Shown: positions 35,127 through 43,183 of the stretch, in pieces | Layout of the letters: every line of letters starts with the position of its first letter | Position numbering within the stretch: position 1 is the stretch's first letter | Source of the DNA: Bacillota bacterium | GTDB taxonomy: Bacteria; Bacillota; Clostridia; Oscillospirales; Ruminococcaceae | Reading direction: 5' to 3' | Assembly (NCBI GenBank): GCA_029572815.1 | Contig: JAKPUQ010000004.1 | Span: 62,001-126,000 of the forward strand | Length of the DNA: 64,000 nucleotides | Notes under the pieces: generated by a model | What the model was told of the DNA's origin: nothing | Database searches by the model: none | Seen by the model: the letters and a program-made list of their open reading frames with translations, nothing else | Position numbers and translations under genes: made by a program

Positions 35127-35939
35127 ATGGCTATTAATGCATTCGCTCGTAAAGAGATCAAGTTCCTCCTTAATATGGATCAGTATCACGGACTCATGGA
35201 GGTCATAAACCAGTATATGAACCCCGACAAGTTCTGCATAGGCGGAAAAGAGTACGGAATTTACAACATCTATTATGATACACCTGATGATTTTCTTATA
35301 AGGGAGTCACTGTCAAAGCCTTATTATAAGGAGAAGATCAGGCTCCGCAGTTACTATTCACCTGCGTCACCTGACGATACAGTGTTCCTTGAGATAAAGA
35401 AGAAGATCGGCGGCATCGTTACCAAGAGGAGAGTGTCCATGACTCTGGCTGAGTCAGATGCTTATCTCCGTGACCGTTCAAAGCCCGAGTGTACAAAGTA
35501 CATCACTGAGCAGGTTTTCAGAGAGCTGGACGTGTTCCTTGATAACTACCCCATAGCTCCCAAGCAGTATATCAGCTATCAGCGTGAGGCTTTCTTCGGT
35601 AAGGATGACGGAGACTTCCGCCTTACATTCGACAGAAAGATCACAGAGCGCCGCTATGATCTGGGACTGAACTACGAGAGCTACGGCAACTACATAATCG
35701 GTGCTGACCAGAGACTCATGGAGGTCAAGGTCTCCAATGCGATACCCGACTGGCTGGTAAATAAGCTTTCAGAGCTTGAGATCTATAAGACCAGCTTCTC
35801 AAAATACGGAAGAGCCTACCAGAACTTCATAAAGAGCCAGGTAGAGGGCGCTCAGCAGGCGTCGGGAGGCAGGCCGCGTATATATATATCGGGGATCTCA
35901 ATGGTAAACAACAACATCATTATGAACAGGAGCGTATAA
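35127..35939 (+). CDS. VTC-domain (polyphosphate polymerase-like) protein
   Basis: The 270-residue protein shows the VTC tunnel-fold features: ARKEIKFLLN at the start, YYDTPDDFLIRESL, the basic KEKIRLRSY, EIKKKIGGIVTKRR and the late RLTFDR and LMEVKV strands. In yeast Vtc4 this domain makes polyphosphate from ATP. In bacteria it often sits next to DUF4956 membrane proteins and CotH or carbohydrate-binding proteins; this gene is followed 4 nt later by a DUF4956 gene. The bacterial activity is not established by sequence alone. Confidence 0.88.
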   Translation: MAINAFARKEIKFLLNMDQYHGLMEVINQYMNPDKFCIGGKEYGIYNIYYDTPDDFLIRESLSKPYYKEKIRLRSYYSPASPDDTVFLEIKKKIGGIVTKRRVSMTLAESDAYLRDRSKPECTKYITEQVFRELDVFLDNYPIAPKQYISYQREAFFGKDDGDFRLTFDRKITERRYDLGLNYESYGNYIIGADQRLMEVKVSNAIPDWLVNKLSELEIYKTSFSKYGRAYQNFIKSQVEGAQQASGGRPRIYISGISMVNNNIIMNRSV

Positions 35940-35943
35940 TTTT

Positions 35944-36684
35944 ATGTTTGAACATGGTTTTTTCGGAAATGTACTTTCAAAGTATTATGAAAGTGACTCG
36001 GTGATCAACAGCAGCAGTTCTGCTTTGGGTACCATCAAGCCCGGGGAGTTCTTCCTCTGTGTGGGAGCGGCACTCGTTATCGGCTTCCTTATAAGCCTTA
36101 TCTACATAGTTACCCACAGAAAAGAAGGCTATTCACAGAGCTACGTGCTTACAATGATAATGCTTCCCACTATCGTATCACTGATACTTCTCCTCATCAA
36201 TACTACTGCGGGTGCTCTCAGCCTTGCAGGTGCATTCACCCTTGTACGATTCCGAAGCGTGGCAGGAGACCCGAAGGATATAGCTTATATCTTCTTCGCA
36301 ATGGCAGCAGGTGTTGCCTGCGGAATCGGCTACATCGGATTTGCTATCGTATTCTTCATCATTCTGGGCGCTGTAATGTTCATTCTCAGCGAGACTGATT
36401 TCGGCGGCTGCAAGAAGAGACACATGACCCTGAAGATAGCTATCCCCGAGAACCTGGACTATCAGGGAGTTTTTGAACCCGTGCTTTCAAGATACACAAC
36501 ATTCCACAAGCTCAGAAGAGTAAAGACCACAAACTTCGGTACACTGTTCGAGCTCATCTACAGTGTTGATGTTCTTGAGAACGTTGACCAGAAGAAGTTC
36601 GTTGACGAGCTCCGCGCACTCAACGGCAATATGACCATCAATCTCGTATTCTTCAAGTACGATGATAAGATCTACGAAAACTAA
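35944..36684 (+). CDS. DUF4956 membrane protein
   Basis: The 246-residue protein has about four TM helices in the first 150 residues, including the family core GALSLAGAFTLVRFRSVAGDPKD near residues 90-112, followed by a soluble ferredoxin-like C-terminal domain. It lies 4 nt after the VTC gene and its start codon follows directly, so they are surely co-transcribed. The pair probably forms a membrane-linked complex; function is unknown. Confidence 0.87.
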   Translation: MFEHGFFGNVLSKYYESDSVINSSSSALGTIKPGEFFLCVGAALVIGFLISLIYIVTHRKEGYSQSYVLTMIMLPTIVSLILLLINTTAGALSLAGAFTLVRFRSVAGDPKDIAYIFFAMAAGVACGIGYIGFAIVFFIILGAVMFILSETDFGGCKKRHMTLKIAIPENLDYQGVFEPVLSRYTTFHKLRRVKTTNFGTLFELIYSVDVLENVDQKKFVDELRALNGNMTINLVFFKYDDKIYEN

Positions 36685-36718
36685 ATATAAATAAAGAAGA
36701 AATACTACCCTCTTACTT

Positions 36719-36762
36719 AAAAATTTGTCAGACTTGATATGCTTTGAGTCTGGCAAATTTTG
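36719..36762 (+). terminator. Terminator or attenuator between DUF4956 and the lipoprotein gene
   Basis: AAATTTGTCAGACT (36721-36734) pairs with AGTCTGGCAAATTT (36747-36760) with one wobble, ending in UUUU. It may reduce transcription into the lipoprotein gene. Confidence 0.7.
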
Positions 36763-36789
36763 TATATGGGGAAAAAAGGAGTGCTTATT

Positions 36790-38160
36790 ATGAAATATAG
36801 AAGGTTAATGGCAGCAGTTGCAGCAATGGTAGTTATGGCATCAATGGTTTCCTGCGGAAAGGATAAGAAAAGCAGTACAGTGACCACATCTGAAAGTCCG
36901 GCAGCTACAGATACAAATACAGCCGGCAGCGATACTACAACTGCTGACAAGGAGGAGACTACTGACTCCGACGGGGAAAAAACTACCACAAAGGCTAAGG
37001 AAAAGGACGATAAGTCTGAGACCACTACCACAAAGGCAGGGGAGAAGAAGGCTGATACTACAACTACAGCAAAAAGCGGCTCCTCCGGCGGCAGCAACAG
37101 CGGCGGAAACTCCTCCTCCGGCGGAAGCAGTTCAGGGGGAAGCGGATCGTCCGGCGGCAGCTCCTCTGGAAACAGCTCGGAAGGCAGCGGCGGCAGTACC
37201 TCGGGAGGCGGTTCGGGTGACACAGGCACGGTCAAGGAGTATACTGCTGAGATCGTCCTTGGCAGCACTCCTAAGGTAACAGGCAGCAACGTGACCGTAA
37301 ACGGCTCAACAGTCATCATAACAGCAGAAGGCGATTATATCTTCTCTGGAAGCGTTTCCGAGGGACAGATAGTCGTAAAGACAGGAGTTGCAAAGACTGA
37401 GGACAAGGTCACGATAGTTCTTAACGGCGTTGGCATATCGAATTCTTCCCAGCCTGCAATATTTATAGAGGAGTGCAAGCGCTGCACTATCAAACCGAAG
37501 GAAGGCTCTGTGAACTACGTTTCCAGCGGCGTTGAGAAAAAAAGCGCTCATGAAACAGGAGCCATATTCTCCAATGATACTATAAAGCTCAAGGGCAACG
37601 GCGAGCTGAATATTACCGCAACAGCTTCCCACGGAATCAACAGCGATGACGATGTTGTCATCGAGAGCGGTACATATAATATAGAATCACGTAAATCAGG
37701 CATTATAGCTAACACTGATGTCACGATAAATGACGGAAATATCCATGTCAAGTCCGGCACAAACGGCATCAAGTCCGAGGGAACGCTCAACGTTAATGGC
37801 GGATATACCGTTATCTCGGGCGGTACAAAGGAAGAGAAGAGTGCAGTTTATGCCTACAGTACATTCAGCTACACAAACGGTTATCTCTATGCGGCGGGCA
37901 ACAAGGTCTCCACTCCCACATATTCCGACCATCCTTACATAGTTGCTGACCTTGGCGAGGTCGTTGGCGGCGGAAGCACAGTGGAAATGGTGCTTGACGG
38001 AACGCAGGTAGTGTCCATGGAACCCCACAATGAATTCCGCTGTCTGATGATGCTCTCGCCAGATGTACATGAGGGTTCAAATTTCTACACAGTAATCAAC
38101 GGAAACAGCAGCAGCGAATTCAACGTATCTGGGGGACAAAACCTGTTTTCACTGAAATAA
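36790..38160 (+). CDS. Cthe_2159-type carbohydrate-binding lipoprotein
   Basis: From ATG 36790 (after AAAAAAGGAG) the protein has 456 residues: a lipoprotein signal with Cys near residue 23 (SMVSCG), a long Thr/Lys then Ser/Gly linker to about 155, and a beta-helix domain whose repeats (GDYIFSGS, ISNSSQPAIFIE, HGINSDDDVVIESGTYNI, NGIKSEGTLNVNGG) match the Cthe_2159/DUF4353 family. The C. thermocellum founder binds pectin-like polygalacturonate. It probably works at the cell surface with the VTC and DUF4956 proteins. Confidence 0.85.
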   Translation: MKYRRLMAAVAAMVVMASMVSCGKDKKSSTVTTSESPAATDTNTAGSDTTTADKEETTDSDGEKTTTKAKEKDDKSETTTTKAGEKKADTTTTAKSGSSGGSNSGGNSSSGGSSSGGSGSSGGSSSGNSSEGSGGSTSGGGSGDTGTVKEYTAEIVLGSTPKVTGSNVTVNGSTVIITAEGDYIFSGSVSEGQIVVKTGVAKTEDKVTIVLNGVGISNSSQPAIFIEECKRCTIKPKEGSVNYVSSGVEKKSAHETGAIFSNDTIKLKGNGELNITATASHGINSDDDVVIESGTYNIESRKSGIIANTDVTINDGNIHVKSGTNGIKSEGTLNVNGGYTVISGGTKEEKSAVYAYSTFSYTNGYLYAAGNKVSTPTYSDHPYIVADLGEVVGGGSTVEMVLDGTQVVSMEPHNEFRCLMMLSPDVHEGSNFYTVINGNSSSEFNVSGGQNLFSLK

Positions 38161-38288
38161 CAACGAATTTTCATAAATAAAGTGTAAATTGAGAATATCA
38201 GAAAACATATTAATAAAAAATTGACAATAAAAAATAAGAAAAAAGTGAGAAAACTACACAATAATCTATTTTTGTTTATAAACGTATA

Positions 38289-38317
38289 TTTACAAACGGG
38301 CAGTTTTGCAATATAAT
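38289..38317 (+). promoter_or_regulatory. Sigma-A type promoter of a candidate small RNA
   Basis: TTTACA (38289-38294) and TATAAT (38312-38317) are 17 nt apart, inside a 515-nt gene-free stretch and not followed by an ORF for 350 nt. Confidence 0.65.
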
Positions 38318-38323
38318 AATATC

Positions 38324-38462
38324 AGCAAATGAAGATTATTGGTATTCAATATCAAGTACCCTCCCCTCTCATGTGCTTGATAGTGAGTATTAGTTCACTT
38401 GCACGCCGTAGAAATAGTTTTGTCAAGTAATAAAACTAACCCCTTTCATTTGTAATTTTTTC
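38324..38462 (+). ncRNA. Candidate small RNA with C-rich loop
   Basis: A promoter predicts a start near 38324. The ends pair (CAAATGAA 38326-38333 with TTCATTTG 38445-38452) and are followed by TAATTTTTT, a terminator signature. Inside are three hairpins: 38350-38358/38374-38382 with a C-rich loop CCCTCCCCTCTC; AGTGA/TCACT at 38382-38399; and TAGTTTT/AAAACTA at 38415-38438. The unpaired C-rich loop is complementary to Shine-Dalgarno sequences, as in several Firmicute small RNAs that block translation. No family was recognised. Confidence 0.55.
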
Positions 38463-38507
38463 ATGTTTTCTATTCTCAATAACTTATTTTAACTTATTGT
38501 CTATGGC

Positions 38508-38578
38508 TCGGTCCACAGTGCTAAACGACGAAAATCGTTTGGGCCGAATTATCCGCTCCTCGTGAGCGGACTTTTTTT
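38508..38578 (+). terminator. Hairpin pair ending in a strong terminator
   Basis: TCGGTCC (38508-38514) pairs with GGGCCGA (38541-38547) around an inner AAACGA/TCGTTT hairpin. Then TCCGCTC/GAGCGGA (38552-38570) with a U-run of 7 forms a strong terminator. This would stop any read-through from the small RNA or the upstream operon before the next promoter. Confidence 0.75.
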
Positions 38579-38615
38579 ACATTGTGAAATTTGCGTGAAA
38601 GATTATATAATCCGC

Positions 38616-38644
38616 TTGACAAATTCAATAATCCGTGATATTAT
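38616..38644 (+). promoter_or_regulatory. Sigma-A type promoter of the RHH-clpB operon
   Basis: TTGACA (38616-38621) and TATTAT (38639-38644) are 17 nt apart, which fixes the downstream gene start at 38676 rather than the longer open frame. Confidence 0.8.
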
Positions 38645-38675
38645 GAATATAACAGAGAAGGGAAGTGATGTACCC

Positions 38676-39320
38676 GTGAAAAAAAGTGTATACAGTCTCG
38701 TCCTTATGGACGACGTTATAAAGGCGGTGGATCAGCAGGCTTATCGTCTCGGCACCAGCCGCTCCAACCTTATAAATCAGATACTTGCGGAGCACCTCTC
38801 CTGCGTGACCCCCGAAATGCGAATGAGGGAGATATTCGCGCAGATGACAGAGCTGATGAACAGCAGCTTCCGCATACAGGAGCAGCGCTCACCGTCCCTG
38901 ATGACTGTGAAAACGGCGCTGGAATACAAGTACCGCCCTACTATTAATTATAAGGTGGAGCTGGAGCGCTCACCGCAGCAGTACCTTGGCACCCTGAGGG
39001 TAAGCATACGCACACAGAGCGCGGCACTCATAGATATGTTCCACAGCTTCTTCGCCTACAGGGCAAAGCTGGAGAACAGCTGCCTGAGCCGTCTGGGAAT
39101 AGGATGCTACAGCTGCGAGATTGGCGACGGCAGCTTCTCGCGGAGGCTCATAAATACAGGAGCCCTTACAGGCGAGCAGGCGGGAGAGGCCATAGGCGAG
39201 TACATCAAGGATCTTGACCGCGCTGTAAAGACATATTTTGCAGCTCCCGAAGCCTTCGGCGAAAATGCGCCCATACTGGAGCGGGACTACCGCGCACTGC
39301 TTGAGCGGTACATTATTTAG
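38676..39320 (+). CDS. Ribbon-helix-helix protein upstream of clpB
   Basis: From GTG 38676 the protein has 214 residues. The first 45 residues look like a CopG/MetJ-type ribbon-helix-helix: a short basic strand (KKSVYSLVL) then two helices with TSRSNLINQILAEHLS. The rest (about 50-214) is an unrecognised mixed alpha/beta domain. The frame is open from 38562, but that would begin upstream of the promoter. The clpB gene starts 52 nt later, so this may be a DNA-binding regulator of the operon; that is inference. Confidence 0.75.
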   Translation: MKKSVYSLVLMDDVIKAVDQQAYRLGTSRSNLINQILAEHLSCVTPEMRMREIFAQMTELMNSSFRIQEQRSPSLMTVKTALEYKYRPTINYKVELERSPQQYLGTLRVSIRTQSAALIDMFHSFFAYRAKLENSCLSRLGIGCYSCEIGDGSFSRRLINTGALTGEQAGEAIGEYIKDLDRAVKTYFAAPEAFGENAPILERDYRALLERYII

Positions 39321-39372
39321 GCAGGCAAAGAAAAAAGGATAAATACGAAAAATAAGAATGGAGGATATTGAT

Positions 39373-41967
39373 ATGAATGCAGAGAAACTTACTCAGAAGT
39401 CAATCGATGCTGTAAGGAAGGCTCAGAGCATAGCCGTTATGCAGTCTAACTCGGTCATTGAGCCTATACACCTCCTTGCAGGACTTGTACGTCAGGAGAA
39501 CGGTCTTATCCCGCAGCTCCTGAAAAAGATGAATATAGATGAGGATATTTTCGACAGCGAGGTGGAGAAGAAGCTTAACGGGCTTCCCAAGGTAACGGGA
39601 AGCGGCAGAAGCAGTAACCTCGGTATCTCAGCCGAGTGCGACCGCGTACTCACCTCCGCCGAGGGAATAGCTTCAAACATGAAGGACGAATTTGTTTCCG
39701 TTGAGCACCTGATGCTTGCTCTCATTGACAGTAAGGACAGAGAGGTGTCACAGCTTCTGGGCACCTTCAACATTACGAGAGACAGCTTCCTCAGCGCACT
39801 TATGTCCGTAAGGGGCAATACCAGAGTTACAAGCGAAAATCCTGAGGACACCTACGATGTTCTTACTAAGTACGGTCAGGAGCTTGTTGGACTTGCCAGG
39901 CGCAACAAGCTTGACCCCGTTATCGGACGCGACAGCGAGATACGCAATGTTATCCGCATACTTTCAAGAAAGACGAAAAACAACCCTGTGCTCATCGGTG
40001 AGCCGGGCGTCGGAAAAACTGCCATTGCAGAGGGACTTGCCCTTCGTATCGTGGCAGGAGACGTACCCGACAGCCTTAAAGACCGCAAGGTCTTCTCACT
40101 TGATATGGGAGCTCTCGTGGCAGGCGCCAAGTACAGAGGCGAATTTGAGGAGCGTCTGAAGGCTGTCCTCAACGAGATAAAGAACAGCAACGGACAGATA
40201 CTTCTCTTTATAGATGAGCTCCACACCATCGTCGGCGCAGGCAAGACCGACGGAGCTATGGATGCAGGCAATCTGCTGAAGCCTATGCTGGCAAGGGGCG
40301 AGCTCCACTGTATCGGCGCTACCACCCTTAACGAGTACCGCCAGTACATTGAAAAGGATCCTGCTCTTGAGCGACGTTTCCAGCCTGTAATGGTGGACGA
40401 GCCCAGCGTTGAGGACACAATATCCATACTTCGCGGACTCAAGGAGCGCTATGAGGTATTCCACGGCGTAAAGATAAGCGATAATGCACTTATTTCTGCG
40501 GCTGTGCTGTCCAACAGATACATCACCGACAGGTTCCTCCCCGATAAGGCTATCGACCTTATAGACGAAGCCTGCGCAACTATCCGCACAGAAATGGACT
40601 CAATGCCCACAGAGCTTGATGTTATCTCCCGTAAGATAGTACAGCTTGAGATTGAGGAAGCCGCTCTTAAAAAGGAGAGCGACAATATCTCTCAGGAGCA
40701 CCTTGAGGAGATACAGAAGGAGCTTGCAGAGCTTCGCGAGAAGTTCAGCGGCATGAAGGCTAAATGGGAAAACGAAAAGAACGATATATCCGCCGTTCAG
40801 AAGCTCCGTGAGGAGATAGAGCGTACAGGCGGAGAGATAGAAAAGGCAGAGCGTGAGTATGACCTGAACAAGGCTGCCGAGCTTAAATACGGCAAGCTGC
40901 CACAGCTTCAGAAGGAGCTGGAGGAGCTTGAAAAGCAGGCAGAGCATGACCTTGAAAATGACAGGCTGCTACGTGACAAAGTAACCGAGGACGAAATAGC
41001 CAAGATAGTATGCCGCTGGACAGGTATACCCGTTTCAAAGCTCATGGAGGGCGAAAAGGAAAAGATACTGGGACTGGAAGGACTGCTCCGCAAGAGAGTT
41101 ATCGGACAGGACGAAGCTGTCACAAAGGTCAGCGAAGCTATCCTGCGCTCCCGTGCAGGCATACAGGCTCCCGACAGACCCATCGGCTCATTCCTCTTCC
41201 TGGGACCTACTGGCGTGGGCAAGACGGAGCTTGCAAAGGCTCTCTCGGAGATACTCTTCGATGACGAGAGGAACATTATCCGTATCGACATGAGCGAGTA
41301 CATGGAGAAATTCAGCGTAAGCCGTCTTATCGGAGCGCCTCCCGGATATGTGGGCTACGATGAGGGCGGTCAGCTTACGGAAGCGGTACGCAGAAAGCCC
41401 TACTCGGTAATACTCTTTGACGAGATAGAAAAGGCACACCCCGATGTGTTCAACATACTGCTCCAGGTGCTTGACGACGGAAGAATTACAGATTCACAGG
41501 GCAGAACGGTGGACTTCAAGAACACTATCATAATCCTGACCTCAAATCTGGGCTCACCCTATATCCTTGAGGGTATCGACGAAAACGGTGAGATAACCGA
41601 CGAGGCACGCGCACAGGTGGAGGTACTGCTGAAAACTCAGTTCCGTCCCGAGTTCCTCAATCGTCTTGACGAGATAATCTTCTACAAGCCCCTCACAAAG
41701 GACAATATAATAAAGATAGTAGACCTTATGCTGGCGGACCTCCAGAAGCGTCTGGACGACAAGCATATCCGCATAAATGTCAGCGACGCTGCAAAGAACT
41801 ATATCGTTGACTGCGGCTACGATCCTAATTTCGGTGCAAGACCTCTCAGAAGGTTCATACAGCGCAATGTGGAGACTCTTGCAGCTAAGCGTATCATCGG
41901 CGGCAACCTGTCCGCAGGGGACGTTATAGACATCGACCTTGACGCCAACGGAAAGCTGATAGCGGAC
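39373..41967 (+). CDS. clpB: ClpB disaggregase
   Basis: From ATG 39373 (after GGAGG at 39360-39364) the protein has about 865 residues: the N domain (1-145), first AAA+ module with GEPGVGKT near 205, the ClpB-specific coiled-coil middle domain (about 405-530), and the second AAA+ module with GPTGVGKT near 608 and the R-finger LGSP region. ClpB threads aggregated proteins with DnaK help. The long middle domain separates it from ClpC and ClpA. No CIRCE or CtsR box was recognised upstream; the preceding RHH gene may regulate it. Confidence 0.95.
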
Positions 41968-42011
41968 TGACGAAAATGTCATCAGAGTACCAATAAACTG
42001 ATCGAAAAATA

Positions 42012-42056
42012 AAAATGCTCCCTGAGTGTAAAAATTGCTCAGGGGGCATTTTTTTA
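42012..42056 (+). terminator. Terminator after clpB
   Basis: AAATGCTCCCTGAG pairs with CTCAGGGGGCATTT around an 11-nt loop and is followed by a long U-run. The stretch from here to 42255 is AT-rich with nothing else visible. Confidence 0.9.
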
Positions 42057-42255
42057 CATAAAATAAGAGAATGTAAAAGTGGATTTTTTATGAATATTTC
42101 GGAATAAAATGCCAATAATATACATATCGTATAACAAAATCGGCAGTACCAAAATTCTGTCAACGGAAAATAGGCAAATTCTATGGCGGTTTTGAATAAA
42201 AAACAGGCTGTAAATACCCAAATATAGGTGGATTTGTCATTTTTTCGGGAATTCC

Positions 42256-42284
42256 TTGACAAATCGTTATAAAGGGTATATAAT
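42256..42284 (+). promoter_or_regulatory. Sigma-A type promoter of hup
   Basis: TTGACA (42256-42261) and TATAAT (42279-42284) are 17 nt apart, a consensus promoter, as expected for an abundant protein. Confidence 0.85.
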
Positions 42285-42320
42285 TCAATTGTAAAATCTT
42301 ATTTTATGGAGGATAATACT

Positions 42321-42596
42321 ATGACAAAGACCGAATTAATCAGTGCAGTTGCTGAGAAGGCAGACTTCACTAAGAAGAACGCAGAGACAGCTGTAAACGC
42401 TATCATTTCAACCATCACAGACGCTCTCGCAGGCGGAGAGAAGGTTTCTATCGTTGGTTTTGGTACTTTTGAGGTTCGTGACCGTAAGGAGAAGCAGGTT
42501 ATCAATCCCCAGACAAAGAAGATGATGACTGCTCCCGCTTCAAAGGCACCCGCTTTCAAGGCTGGTCAGGCACTCAAGAACGCTGTTAACAAGTAA
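42321..42596 (+). CDS. hup: DNA-binding protein HU
   Basis: From ATG 42321 (8 nt after GGAGG) the protein has 91 residues with the HU pattern: MTKTELISAVAEKADFTKK, the GFGTFEVRDRK core and the beta-arm segment NPQTKKMMTAPASKAPAFKAG. HU bends and compacts DNA. It is followed 19 nt later by a histone-H1-like basic protein. Confidence 0.96.
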   Translation: MTKTELISAVAEKADFTKKNAETAVNAIISTITDALAGGEKVSIVGFGTFEVRDRKEKQVINPQTKKMMTAPASKAPAFKAGQALKNAVNK

Positions 42597-42615
42597 TTCT
42601 AAGGAGGAAATAATC

Positions 42616-43095
42616 ATGCCGGATAAGAAGACTGTTGAGACAAAGGCAGCAGAGACAGCCGCTCCTGCTGTGGAGAAGAAGCCCGCTGCTAAGAAGACAG
42701 CTGCTGCAAAGAAGCCTGCTGAGAAGAAGGCTGCTGCTGCAAAGAAGCCCGCTGAGAAGAAGGCAACTGCTGCAAAGAAGCCTGCTGAGAAGAAGGCTAC
42801 AGCTGCAAAGAAGCCTGCTGAGAAGAAGGCTACAGCTGCAAAGAAGCCTGCTGAGAAGAAGGCTACAGCTGCTAAGAAGCCCGCTGCTGCTAAGAAGACA
42901 GCTGCTGCTGAAGAGAGAAAGGTTTTCATTCAGTACAATGGCGGTGAGGTAGCAGGTACAGACCTTATCGACAAGGCAAAGGCTGATGCCGGAGTTAAGT
43001 CGGCTAAGAGCGTTGTTGTATACGTAAGACCTGAGATCAACAAGGTTTACTACGTAATTGACGATAACACATTCGGCAATTTTGATCTTTTCTGA
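42616..43095 (+). CDS. Histone-H1-like basic protein with DUF6465 domain
   Basis: The 159-residue protein has a Lys/Ala/Pro-rich N-terminal half (about 20-95) built from imperfect 11-residue units (AAKKPAEKKAT), encoded by a 33-bp DNA repeat, and a C-terminal domain (about 100-159) with KVFIQYNGGEVAG and the VVYVRPEINKVYYVIDD motif that fits DUF6465. The tail resembles eukaryotic H1 and bacterial H1-like nucleoid proteins, and the gene follows HU in the same transcript. Nucleoid binding is inferred from charge and context. Confidence 0.82.
   Translation: MPDKKTVETKAAETAAPAVEKKPAAKKTAAAKKPAEKKAAAAKKPAEKKATAAKKPAEKKATAAKKPAEKKATAAKKPAEKKATAAKKPAAAKKTAAAEERKVFIQYNGGEVAGTDLIDKAKADAGVKSAKSVVVYVRPEINKVYYVIDDNTFGNFDLF
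42700..42890 (+). repeat. 33-bp coding tandem repeat
   Basis: About five imperfect copies of a 33-bp unit encode the 11-residue Lys/Ala/Pro blocks of the H1-like protein. Repeat number may vary between strains. Confidence 0.85.
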
Positions 43096-43102
43096 GAATT
43101 AT

Positions 43103-43129
43103 AAAGCTCCGCTTCTGCGGAGCTTTTTT
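43103..43129 (+). terminator. Terminator after the H1-like gene
   Basis: AAAGCTCCGC pairs with GCGGAGCTTT around a 4-nt loop and runs into a U-run. Confidence 0.9.
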
Positions 43130-43154
43130 GCGTCGGTCTATATAATAATAAGGA

Positions 43155-43180
43155 AAAGGCTCTCCATTGGAGAGCCTCTT
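43155..43180 (-). terminator. Terminator of the dockerin/Ig gene
   Basis: GGCTCTCC and GGAGAGCC pair around a 3-nt loop; short T-runs lie on both sides, so it may act on both strands. Confidence 0.65.
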
Positions 43181-43183
43181 TTG

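Noticed and set aside
38161-38288. Further gene after the Cthe_2159-type lipoprotein
   Set aside because: The stretch is AT-rich with no ORF that has a ribosome binding site.
38562-38675. N-terminal extension of the RHH protein
   Set aside because: It would begin upstream of a consensus promoter and of the predicted start site.
42700-42890. Possible CRISPR-like array
   Set aside because: The 33-bp repeat has no unique spacers and keeps the reading frame of the H1-like protein.
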